Assembly (NCBI GenBank): GCA_014656495.1
Contig: BNCN01000011.1
Span: 124,001-188,000, forward strand
Direction: 5' to 3'
DNA from: Comamonas sp. KCTC 72670
GTDB taxonomy: Bacteria; Myxococcota; Myxococcia; Myxococcales; Myxococcaceae
DNA length: 64,000 nucleotides
Position numbers and translations under genes: made by a program. Positions 1-8,767 of this stretch are shown here, piece after piece; within the stretch, counting starts at the first letter, position 1, and every line of letters starts with the position of its first letter. A model generated the notes under the pieces. The model ran no database searches, was not told the DNA's origin, and saw nothing but the letters and a program-made list of their open reading frames with translations.

Positions 1-656
1 CCTTCTCCGCCATCCCCGCCGCGCACGGCACGAATGACGGCTGGATTGGCTACTCGGGAGAGTTGCTCACCCTGCAGATGCCGCGCGCCGCGTCGTACAA
101 CTTCACGCAGCGGCTGCAGTTCGGAAATCCGTTCCCGTCGACCTGGGGCGTGGTGGGCATGGGCAGCTACTCGTTCCGTGTCCAACAGCTGCTTCCGAAC
201 GGTTCGGGCCGGCATGTCAACCTGACGGGCAGCATCGCGACGTGGGACGAGTTCAACAGCCTCATCGCGAGCCCTGTTCAGCCGCGCGTGTCGCCGCCGC
301 GGTCGCTGACCATTGACGGCGTACCCGCCAGCACCCAGCGCGAGGTGGGGTCGGCCAGCCCGGTCATCGCCTGGCTGCCGCCGGCCCAGGGCTCCGTCAA
401 CGCCTACCGGCTGGCGCTCCTCCGCTATCTCCCGGAGGTGAACGCCCTGGTCACCGATGGCGCCCTCTACGTGTCGGGCTCGGCCACCCAGGTGCGGCTG
501 CCTCCCGGCATGCTGAAGCCAGACAGCATCTATTACCTGCGCCTGTCCGCCTTCGACAGCGCCGGCTACGACATCGAGCGCGACCCGTTCCACACCCGCG
601 AGGCCCTGCCCATGGCCCGCGCGGATGCGTTCAGCTCGCTCTTCACCACGCCGTGA
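1..656 (+). CDS. C-terminal part of a fibronectin-like secreted or surface protein (5' end outside window)
   Basis: The reading frame is open from the first bases of the window, so the start lies upstream and only about 217 residues are visible. The last 120 residues alternate hydrophobic and polar positions, with motifs such as VIAWLPPA, YRLALLRY and YYLRLSAFDSAG. These resemble a fibronectin type III-like beta sandwich, which usually serves adhesion or protein-protein contact. No catalytic motif is visible. The family is not recognised beyond this fold guess, and the signal peptide cannot be judged because the N-terminus is missing. Confidence 0.7.
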   Translation, partial: FSAIPAAHGTNDGWIGYSGELLTLQMPRAASYNFTQRLQFGNPFPSTWGVVGMGSYSFRVQQLLPNGSGRHVNLTGSIATWDEFNSLIASPVQPRVSPPRSLTIDGVPASTQREVGSASPVIAWLPPAQGSVNAYRLALLRYLPEVNALVTDGALYVSGSATQVRLPPGMLKPDSIYYLRLSAFDSAGYDIERDPFHTREALPMARADAFSSLFTTP

Positions 657-680
657 TGCGCTGACGGCTTCCTCACGCAC

Positions 681-712
681 GAGGGTGGTCAAGCGAATGC
701 GCCTTGACCCTC
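681..712 (+). terminator. Terminator-like hairpin after the fibronectin-like gene
   Basis: GGTCAAG (687-693) pairs with CTTGACC (703-709) around a 9-base loop. GAG/CTC at the outer ends can extend the stem. It lies 25 bases after the stop codon. No T-run follows, so this is only a possible terminator or 3' stabiliser. Confidence 0.4.
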
Positions 713-771
713 GCTGGGCGTGCAACTCGAGCCAAATCCGCCCTGGCCTCAATCCATGCCAATCCCGTGTT

Positions 772-780
772 TGATATACT
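772..780 (+). promoter_or_regulatory. Candidate extended -10 promoter of the cysteine-rich lipoprotein gene
   Basis: TGATATACT matches an extended -10 element (TGnTATAAT) and lies about 50 bases before the start codon, in a locally AT-rich patch of otherwise GC-rich DNA. No good -35 box is seen, as expected for extended -10 promoters. Confidence 0.4.
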
Positions 781-830
781 GAAGCCCGTGATGACTCGGC
801 GTTGTCACGGACACTGCAGATAGGGAGCGC

Positions 831-1400
831 ATGATGAGACTGTCGGGTTTGAAGACCGTGGCCCTTGCGGCCTTCTTGGTGGTGACTGCGTCCGCGTGCG
901 AGGGAGGCGCAGACGCCAGGGGTTCGGAGGACACGTTGACGCAGGGGCGCGAGGTCAGCGGCTTGAACATCACGGCGGACACCGTGAGGAACCTTGCGCC
1001 TGGCACCTACCTGCGGCTGGACGGAGCAGCGCAGGAGGATGTGCTCTTGTTCGACCCCTCGCGTGGCGCCATCGACTATTCGCGCATCGCCCTCGTGGCG
1101 GGTGGGCAGGAGGTCGCCATGGACCGCTGGCTCGAGGAGGCGGCGCTGACGAAGGGGGTCGACACCGCGGAGCTGCTCAAGAGCGTGCTGGCCGTCAAAC
1201 TGTCGGAGCAGGACGCCTCGCTCGCTTCGTGGACGTCCTCCGGCACCTCGCAGCAGGGCGTGTGTCCGGACTGCTGCACCGCCGGACACTGCTGCTTGTA
1301 TACGTCGGACTGCACCTACTACCCGAGCTCGGGGACGATCTACTGCGTCTGCAGCGTCTGGGGATGCTGCGAGAACCCGACGAACCCGCCGGTGCACTGA
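831..1400 (+). CDS. Small lipoprotein with a cysteine-rich C-terminal tail
   Basis: This 189-residue protein begins with a short basic segment, a hydrophobic stretch and a lipobox-like ASAC (Cys about residue 23), so it is probably exported and lipidated. The middle (residues 45-140) looks like a compact soluble domain of unknown family. The last 45 residues hold ten cysteines in pairs and singles (CPDCC, HCC, DC, YC, VC, GCC), suggesting a disulfide-rich or metal-binding module outside the cytoplasm. AGGGAG at 822-827 precedes two consecutive ATG codons, and the second (834) has the better spacing. It stands alone, with its own promoter-like box and a hairpin downstream. The family is not recognised. 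Confidence 0.75.
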   Translation: MMRLSGLKTVALAAFLVVTASACEGGADARGSEDTLTQGREVSGLNITADTVRNLAPGTYLRLDGAAQEDVLLFDPSRGAIDYSRIALVAGGQEVAMDRWLEEAALTKGVDTAELLKSVLAVKLSEQDASLASWTSSGTSQQGVCPDCCTAGHCCLYTSDCTYYPSSGTIYCVCSVWGCCENPTNPPVH

Positions 1401-1740
1401 CCGGTGGGGCAACACCGCCGCCGGAGGCCCCTCCGGCGGCGCGTCGTTTCCGCATCCTGTTCGCCTCCCCGCGGGTGAGGCCAGGATGGCGCCACGGCGT
1501 CTTGATTTCCCTGCGTGCGGCGGCGGGCGTCGTCCCCCCTGCCTGCCCGGAGGAGCAGGAGCCACGCGATGCTGGGTGGAGTGCCTGCGCTCGGCCGCGG
1601 TGTCGCCCTGATGCCAGCCTGGCGCGCGGGCGGGGCGGCTGGCGCCTCAGGTGCACTCCGCTTCGGCGGGTGCAACCTTCAGGAAGGCCCGCGCAGTCTC
1701 CTCGCCCTCACGGAGGACGCCTTCACTCCGGCCTTGCCAC
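1401..1740. other. Intergenic stretch before the formaldehyde operon
   Basis: Apart from the hairpin just after the lipoprotein gene, no convincing gene is seen here. Open frames across it are Arg/Pro/Ala-rich in composition, as expected from chance reading of GC-rich DNA. Confidence 0.6.
1417..1440 (+). terminator. Strong hairpin after the cysteine-rich lipoprotein gene
   Basis: An 11-base perfect stem (1417-1427 with 1430-1440) has a two-base formal loop and is followed by a weak T cluster (GTCGTTT). It probably ends transcription of the lipoprotein gene. Confidence 0.55.
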
Positions 1741-1757
1741 ATACCCCCGGGGGGTAT
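1741..1757 (+). promoter_or_regulatory. FrmR-type operator, perfect palindrome
   Basis: ATACCCCC-G-GGGGGTAT is a perfect 8+1+8 inverted repeat. It matches the AT-flanked G/C-tract operators known for the CsoR/RcnR/FrmR repressor family. It lies 47 bases before the frmR start codon, so it is most likely an autoregulatory site controlling the whole formaldehyde operon. Confidence 0.8.
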
Positions 1758-1775
1758 ACATCCCGCTGCGGCAGG

Positions 1776-1792
1776 ATACCCCCACCCAGTAT
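1776..1792 (+). promoter_or_regulatory. Second, degenerate FrmR-type operator
   Basis: The left arm ATACCCCC is identical to the upstream site, while the right arm (ACCCAGTAT) keeps only the outer bases. The site starts 35 bases after the start of the first and ends 12 bases before the frmR ATG. Repressor bound here would cover the region where transcription or translation starts. Confidence 0.6.
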
Positions 1793-1804
1793 GACGTCTT
1801 CGCC

Positions 1805-3233
<1,429 letters not shown>

Positions 3234-3267
3234 GTCCACCGCCAACGCCTTCTCCGAGGAGCAGGAC

Positions 3268-4119
3268 ATGGAACGCATCGAACATCACGCGAGTTTTGGC
3301 GGCCGTCAGGAGGTTTGGAAGCACACCTCCTCCGCGCTGGGCGGCGAGACGCGGTTCGGCATCTACCTTCCAGAGGCCGCGCTGCGCGGCGAGCGCTGCC
3401 CGGTGCTGTACTGGCTCTCCGGCCTGACCTGCACCGAGCAGAACTTCATCACCAAGGCGGGTGCGCAGGAGCACGCGGCACGTCACGGCTTCATCGTCGT
3501 CGCGCCGGACACCAGTCCGCGCGGCGACGCGGTGGCCAACGACGCAGCATACGACCTGGGTCAGGGGGCGGGCTTCTACCTCGACGCCACGCAGGCCCCC
3601 TGGGCGCCGCACTTCCGCATGCAGGACTACGTGGCCCGGGAGCTCCCCTCGCTGGTGGAGCAGCACTTCCCGGCCACGGACGCGCGCGGCATCTTCGGCC
3701 ACTCCATGGGCGGTCACGGCGCGCTCGTCACCGCCCTGCGCAATCCGGGCCGCTACCGCAGCGTGTCCGCCTTCTCTCCCATCGTCGCTCCCACGCAGGT
3801 GCCGTGGGGCCAGAAGGCCTTCACCGCCTACCTGGGCGACAACCGTGACGCGTGGGCGGCCTGGGACGCCGTCGAGTTGGTGAAGACGGCCCAGGAGCGC
3901 CTGCCCCTCCTGGTGGACCAGGGCGAGGCCGACGAGTTTCTCGCCACCCAGCTGCGCCCGGAGCTGCTGGCCGCCGCCTGCGACGCCACGGGCCACCCGC
4001 TCACGCTGCGGCGGCACGCGGGGTACGATCACAGCTATTACTTCATCGCCACGTTCCTCGCGGACCACTTCGCGCACCACGCGAAGGCCCTCGGCGGGTC
4101 CAAGAACGGGCGTTCGTAG
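3268..4119 (+). CDS. fghA: S-formylglutathione hydrolase
   Basis: This alpha/beta hydrolase splits S-formylglutathione into formate and glutathione, completing the detoxification started by FrmA. At 283 residues it is the usual length. The nucleophile is Ser146 in GHSMGG, and the likely triad partners are Asp222 (in DQGEADEF) and His255 (in GYDHSYYF). The conserved family segment SGLTCTEQNF is present at 51-60. The start is preceded by GAGGAG, and the gene follows frmA after 34 bases, so the three genes form one operon. Confidence 0.95.
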   Translation: MERIEHHASFGGRQEVWKHTSSALGGETRFGIYLPEAALRGERCPVLYWLSGLTCTEQNFITKAGAQEHAARHGFIVVAPDTSPRGDAVANDAAYDLGQGAGFYLDATQAPWAPHFRMQDYVARELPSLVEQHFPATDARGIFGHSMGGHGALVTALRNPGRYRSVSAFSPIVAPTQVPWGQKAFTAYLGDNRDAWAAWDAVELVKTAQERLPLLVDQGEADEFLATQLRPELLAAACDATGHPLTLRRHAGYDHSYYFIATFLADHFAHHAKALGGSKNGRS

Positions 4120-4461
4120 TCGCAGCGGTCCTTTGTGCTTCCGGTCAGCCCCGAGGTGACGTGTGTCGGGGCTGGCCGTGGCTCAAGCGAGACGGCGATT
4201 GAGTCGCGTTGCACGCGGCAGAGGCCCCCATTCTTCCCAAACATCCTCGGCGTCGAGAATCGCGCCAATGCCTTGGCGCTTCCCACCGCGGACTACGACA
4301 ATCTGGTGCTCTATTTCGGCGTCGCCCTGACCCAGATTCAGAGCCTCGCCCCTCTCTTCTGAAGCTCCGTCGCCGAAGAGGAGCACTGACGAACGGCCAT
4401 CGCATGAGAGTGGGGGCGCGCCGCCGAGAGACGCGCTCCCCCGACACGGTGTCATCCAGGC
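4120..4461. other. Non-coding or decayed stretch
   Basis: No convincing gene was found in these 342 bases. Short open frames exist on both strands, but they lack a ribosome binding site and recognisable motifs. Together with the two doubtful genes to the right, this looks like degraded or recently acquired DNA. Confidence 0.45.
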
Positions 4462-4947
4462 TCAGGTCACGCGCTGTGCTCGCGCGCCCTGAACACACAT
4501 CTGCAGGTGGGGCGCATGAATGCCCCCATCCGCGTGTTCGCTGTTCCGAGTAAATTGGGGCTGTCCCGTGTCCGCCTGGAACGCGGCCAAAACTCCTTCG
4601 AAGGAGATGACGACCTGCCCCGCCTCCACCAGCACCGTCGCGCACGAGAAGTTCGTGACGGGCCCCGCGTCCACACGTCGTGACCAAAGCGGATGGCCGC
4701 TCGCGGAGTCGAGCGCGTGGACCTCGAAGAAGACGCGTTTCGTCCAGCTCCCTTCGGCGCCGCCCGCGAACACGAACACCCGGCCCTCGTGTACCTCGGC
4801 ATGTGTCGGACGCGGGCGAACACCCGGGACCGACTTGCCAGGAACGGAGAACGACCACGCGGTGCGGCCACTGGCGCGGTCATAGGCGAAAATTCGGCCG
4901 TTGAAAGCCGTCACGAGCAGCGGACTGGGATGAGCCTGTGCGTTCAT
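4462..4947 (-). CDS. PQQ-like beta-propeller fragment
   Basis: A 161-residue product with blade-like repeats: GRIFAYDRASGRTAWSF, then VFFEVHALDSASGHPLWSRR, then GVLAAFQADTGQP. Each matches the A-x-D-x-x-[ST]-G-x-x-x-W strand pattern of PQQ-type (WD40-like) propellers. A full propeller needs six to eight blades and only about three are present. The final 35 residues lose the pattern, so this is either a small partial propeller or the remnant of a larger gene cut by frameshift. No signal peptide is seen. The purine-rich run AAGGGAAGGGG directly abuts the ATG. Confidence 0.5.
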   Translation of the reverse strand: MNAQAHPSPLLVTAFNGRIFAYDRASGRTAWSFSVPGKSVPGVRPRPTHAEVHEGRVFVFAGGAEGSWTKRVFFEVHALDSASGHPLWSRRVDAGPVTNFSCATVLVEAGQVVISFEGVLAAFQADTGQPQFTRNSEHADGGIHAPHLQMCVQGARAQRVT

Positions 4948-4995
4948 CCCCTTCCCTTACCACGTGGGCGTGCGCCCCCACGTGGAGGGCACGCG

Positions 4996-5418
4996 TCACA
5001 CGTCTTGAGACGCGCAGCGCGCCTGGGGCTCATGAGGCCTCGCGAGGCCCGAGAGGTACACGCCGGTCCCCTTGATGCGGACCTCCTCGACGTTGTTGAT
5101 GACGAACCCCGGAGTCTCGGGGACGCCATCATCGAACCAGCGTAGCAACAACTCGTGGGCGAAGAATTCGAGAACCCGAGGCGCCGCGACAGGGTCGCCG
5201 AGCGCGCGCTTCGGCCCCGGCCAGTCGAGCGACCGACCTCCGGCGTGCGCCAGGGCTGTTCGAAGTTCATGGAACGCACGCGCAAGCACTCCGCGCACCG
5301 GGTTGCCATCCACGCTGCAGGTTGACGCCGGGAAGCGGGGACGCCACCCGTTCACAGGGGCTCCGGGGAGCGAGAGAAACTGACAGCAGCGGGTGAAGGC
5401 CAGCAGTAGCAACGGCAT
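4996..5418 (-). CDS. Hypothetical protein
   Basis: This 140-residue frame starts at an ATG giving MPLLLLAF. It has a fairly normal amino-acid mix, especially in the last 80 residues (VLEFFAHELLLRWFDDGV, then VINNVEEVRIKGTGVYLSG), which is better than chance reading of this DNA would give. It lies 48 bases upstream of the propeller fragment on the same strand. An open frame extends 29 codons further upstream, but that part looks non-coding. The family is not recognised, and it may be a decaying gene. Confidence 0.35.
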   Translation of the reverse strand: MPLLLLAFTRCCQFLSLPGAPVNGWRPRFPASTCSVDGNPVRGVLARAFHELRTALAHAGGRSLDWPGPKRALGDPVAAPRVLEFFAHELLLRWFDDGVPETPGFVINNVEEVRIKGTGVYLSGLARPHEPQARCASQDV

Positions 5419-5637
5419 GCAATGCTTTCCAGGCGGGTCGCGGGAGACATACCTGCTCACCGCGCTCGCCGTGGAGCCGTTCGCCGCCCCTGGGTGTTCA
5501 TGCACCTGCGCTGACGCACCGCGCTCAAGCCCCGCGATTCCAGGAGTTGAATGAGACGTGCCAAGCGCTCAGGATTCGCCACGCTCGCACCCAAGCGATT
5601 TCCACGCCGGTGGGCATACGCCCATCCGAGGCTCTCC

Positions 5638-7800
5638 ATGAAACGATTTGTATCACTCTCCTCGCTCTTCACGCTGTTGGCCTGCGCGGCGTGTGGACCG
5701 GAGGCTGCCAATCCACCAGCGTCCTCGCGTGGGGTTCGGACCTCGGCGTTGGCCGTGCCGCAATGGATTGCAACCACCCCAGCGCTGACAGCGCGCAGCA
5801 ACGCCACCGCGACGCAGATACACATGGGACTGGTGATGGTGGCGGGCGGCCGTGTCTCCGGGGCCATCACGAACAGCGTGGAGCTGTACAACCCGGCCAC
5901 CCAGGCCTGGACCCCCACGGGCGCCATGAACGCGGTTCGCACCGGCCACACCCTCACCCCGCTCCCCTACGGTCGCGTGCTGGTGGCCAATGGCCAGACG
6001 GCGGGCCCCCTGAACATTCCCCTCAACACCGCGGAGATCTACTCCCGCGCCACCGGCACCTGGACGGCCGCCCCCGCGGGGGTCCGGACGCGCACGGAGG
6101 GCAAGGCGGTGATGCTCACCTCGAACAAGGTGCTCATCACAGGCGGGATCGGGTCTGGAAGCACCGGCGCCATCGGAGCCGCGGACGTCTTCGACGCCTT
6201 CTACAACCGGTGGACCGCCACGGCCATGGTCCACGCCCGCACCCGGCACACGTTGACGGCGCTGCCGTCCGGCAAGGCGCTGGTGACAGGCGGCAGCAAC
6301 GCGTCTGGCACACTCAGCAGCGTGGAGCTCTTCGATTCCGCGACGAATGCCTTCTCCGTCACCGCGCCCATGAGCCGGCCACGCCACAGCCACACCGCCA
6401 CGCGGCTGCCCTCCGGCAAGATTCTCGTCGCGGGAGGCAGCGGCACCAACACGGCCGAGCTCTTCGACCCGGCCACCCTGACCTGGGCCCCCACCGGCGC
6501 CATGTCCCAAGCCCGAGCAAACCACCACGCGGAGCTGCTCCCGTCCGGCAAGGTGCTCGTGTTCGACGGCAGCGGCACCAGCGAACTCTACGACCCGGCC
6601 ACGGGCACCTGGAGCGGCAGCGCCTCGCTGCTCTCCCCTCGTTCAAACGGCGTGGCCGTCCTGCTGCGCTCCGGGCAGGTGCTGTTCTCCGGCGGCGCGT
6701 ACGGCTCCATCTACATGGCGAACTCGGAGCTGTACGAGCCGGGAGAACGCTCCTGGAATGCCACGTCTCCGCTCGAACTGAACCGGTGCCGGCACACGGC
6801 CACGGAGCTGCATTCCGGCGCGGTGATGGTCGCAGGCGGCATGGGCAACGGAATGGCGCACTCCAGCGTGGAGGTCTACCTCCCCGACGAGAGGTCGTGG
6901 CTTTTCCTCGCGGAGATGACGGAGCCTCGCGTCGGCCATGTCGCGGTCCGGCTTCCGTGGGGACATGTCCTGGTGATTGGCGGCAATCCGTTTACGACGC
7001 AGACCACCGCGGAGGTGTACGACCCGGTCGCGAACACCTGGACGCCCACCGGCAGCCTGCTCACGGCGCGCTCGCGGTTCACCGCCACGATGCTGCCGAC
7101 CGGGAAGGTCGTCGTCACGGGCGGCCGCGACAGCAACAACGCCGTGCTCAACAGCACGGAGGTGTACAACCCAGCCACGGGTACCTGGAGCGCCACGGGC
7201 AACTTGAACGTGAGCCGTTCGGACCACGGCGCCGTCCTCATGGCGGATGGCCGGGTGCTCGTGGCGGGAGGTGTCATCGCGGCGTCCCCCAGTCTGCAAT
7301 ACACACCCACCGCCGAGGTGTATGACCCGAACACGGGCACCTGGTCGGCCACCAGCAACATCGCCCCGACAGGCCGCGGCGACCTCACCCTGAACCTGTT
7401 GCACTCAGGCGTGCCGCTCGCCGTTGGCGGCCGCACCGTCGGGGTACTCCAGCCCGGCGTATTCTCCACCGATGCTTCCACGCTGTACTCGCCGGTGCCT
7501 GGCACCTGGGCCTCCGCAGGAAACCTGACCACCGGGCGCTACGCCCATCAAAGTGTGCTCCTCTCTTCCGGCCAGGTCCTGACCGCGGGCGGCGAGACGA
7601 ACCCGAGTGGCGGCATGCCCGCGCTTGATCGGCTGGCCAGCGCGGAAGTGTACGACCCGGTGACGAGCACCTGGACGGCCACGGCGAGCATGCTCGTCCC
7701 TCGAATGAACTTCACGCTGACACCGCTCTTCACGCAGGAAGTGCTGGCGGTGGGCTGCGGCCCCAACAATGAGCCGTCGGCGGAGCTGTACACGCCGTAG
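5638..7800 (+). CDS. Kelch-repeat lipoprotein
   Basis: This 720-residue protein starts MKRFVSLSS with a hydrophobic segment and a lipobox-like LLACAAC, so it is expected to be exported and lipidated. The rest is built of about a dozen Kelch-type blades of roughly 50 residues, each with a VAGG-like turn, then SVELYNPATxxW and a T/S-rich strand, giving one or two beta-propellers. Large Kelch lipoproteins are common in myxobacteria and presumably mediate binding at the cell surface; the ligand is unknown. The start at 5638 was chosen over an earlier in-frame ATG because it gives a proper signal sequence and follows GAGG. It is a single gene. Confidence 0.88.
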   Translation: MKRFVSLSSLFTLLACAACGPEAANPPASSRGVRTSALAVPQWIATTPALTARSNATATQIHMGLVMVAGGRVSGAITNSVELYNPATQAWTPTGAMNAVRTGHTLTPLPYGRVLVANGQTAGPLNIPLNTAEIYSRATGTWTAAPAGVRTRTEGKAVMLTSNKVLITGGIGSGSTGAIGAADVFDAFYNRWTATAMVHARTRHTLTALPSGKALVTGGSNASGTLSSVELFDSATNAFSVTAPMSRPRHSHTATRLPSGKILVAGGSGTNTAELFDPATLTWAPTGAMSQARANHHAELLPSGKVLVFDGSGTSELYDPATGTWSGSASLLSPRSNGVAVLLRSGQVLFSGGAYGSIYMANSELYEPGERSWNATSPLELNRCRHTATELHSGAVMVAGGMGNGMAHSSVEVYLPDERSWLFLAEMTEPRVGHVAVRLPWGHVLVIGGNPFTTQTTAEVYDPVANTWTPTGSLLTARSRFTATMLPTGKVVVTGGRDSNNAVLNSTEVYNPATGTWSATGNLNVSRSDHGAVLMADGRVLVAGGVIAASPSLQYTPTAEVYDPNTGTWSATSNIAPTGRGDLTLNLLHSGVPLAVGGRTVGVLQPGVFSTDASTLYSPVPGTWASAGNLTTGRYAHQSVLLSSGQVLTAGGETNPSGGMPALDRLASAEVYDPVTSTWTATASMLVPRMNFTLTPLFTQEVLAVGCGPNNEPSAELYTP

Positions 7801-8080
7801 ACGGTTCATGCGGCCCGATGGCGGGAGGGGGCACGTCGTGACACCCGCTTTCGGGCAGCGGCACGGAAGCGCGTTGCGAGGCCCACCGAGCCCCACTGGG
7901 ACGTTCACCTCGAACCGGACCGCTGAGCTGTGCCTCAGCGCCGCCATGAGACCGCGCGCTCAAGCAGGACTACGCCTTCGTCGAGATGGCAGTGCCTTGT
8001 GAGGATGCAGGGTGTTGTCGTCGTGAAATCAAGCAGGGAACTGCTGGAGGCGCATCTCGGCGCAGCCCATCCATGCCGAA

Positions 8081-8767
8081 TCAGGCGACCCGTGAGAACC
8101 ACTCCCCCGTGGAGAACTGGGCCTCCAGCACCGCGGCCAGGTGCGTGTCCTCCAGCAGCACGCCCACCTCGATGTTCCGTGTCTGTCCCCGGTTCGTGAA
8201 GTTCGCGGACGTCACGAAGACCCACCGTGCGTCCATCACGACGCATTTCGCATGCAGGCTGGCGAAGACACCCCTCCCGGGTGAGAAGCCGTGGCACTCC
8301 GGAAAGGGCGGACCGAAGGGCCAGTGCTCCCGAAGGAACGCCGAGGCCACCGGCGCGCTCGCATAGAGCCTGCAACTCACGCCTCGCTGGAGGGCTTCGT
8401 GCAGCGGCCCCAACACGTCCGCTGCGTGGTCGAACGCGAACCCGGCCACCAGCACCGTGCTCGTGGCCTTGTGGAACAGGTCCGCCAGCACGACCGCCGT
8501 GTCGCGAGCGCCGCTCCAGCGGGTCTCCGGCCCCGTCCAGACCAGCTCTGGCCTCCGTGCACCCGCGCGCCGCTCCACGAGCACCGTGTCCAGCAGCACC
8601 AGCGTTCCCTCCCGTCCTAGCGCGTTCAACGCCGCGACCTCTCCCGTCAGCCGCTCCAGCCCCTCTCCCTGGAGCGCCAGCCGGGACAACGGAAACCCGA
8701 GCCGCCGCGTGCCCACCACGGCCCTCAGCCGCTCCAGGTCCAGCGTCGCCACGCCGCTCAGGTCCAC
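8081..8767 (-). CDS. drmC: DrmC, phospholipase D-like protein of DISARM
   Basis: This 228-residue protein is of the phospholipase D/nuclease superfamily. The C-terminal half has the HxK motif in HAKCVVMD followed by NFTNRGQTRNIEVGVL, the N and E/G signature of a single PLD half-site. Such proteins often act as dimers. In described DISARM systems DrmC is the PLD component, and its contribution to protection is reported to be small. The GTG start at 8767 was chosen because it overlaps the drmB stop by ten bases, giving tight coupling; the open frame upstream of it only shadows the end of drmB. It is the last gene of the operon. Confidence 0.9.
   Translation of the reverse strand: MDLSGVATLDLERLRAVVGTRRLGFPLSRLALQGEGLERLTGEVAALNALGREGTLVLLDTVLVERRAGARRPELVWTGPETRWSGARDTAVVLADLFHKATSTVLVAGFAFDHAADVLGPLHEALQRGVSCRLYASAPVASAFLREHWPFGPPFPECHGFSPGRGVFASLHAKCVVMDARWVFVTSANFTNRGQTRNIEVGVLLEDTHLAAVLEAQFSTGEWFSRVA

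Noticed and set aside
4135-4455. Two short open frames on opposite strands
   Set aside because: No ribosome binding site, no motif and no normal composition.
8044-8055. Possible copy of the ssrA end (TGGAGGCG) at the far side of DISARM
   Set aside because: Only eight bases match, which is expected by chance in this GC-rich DNA.
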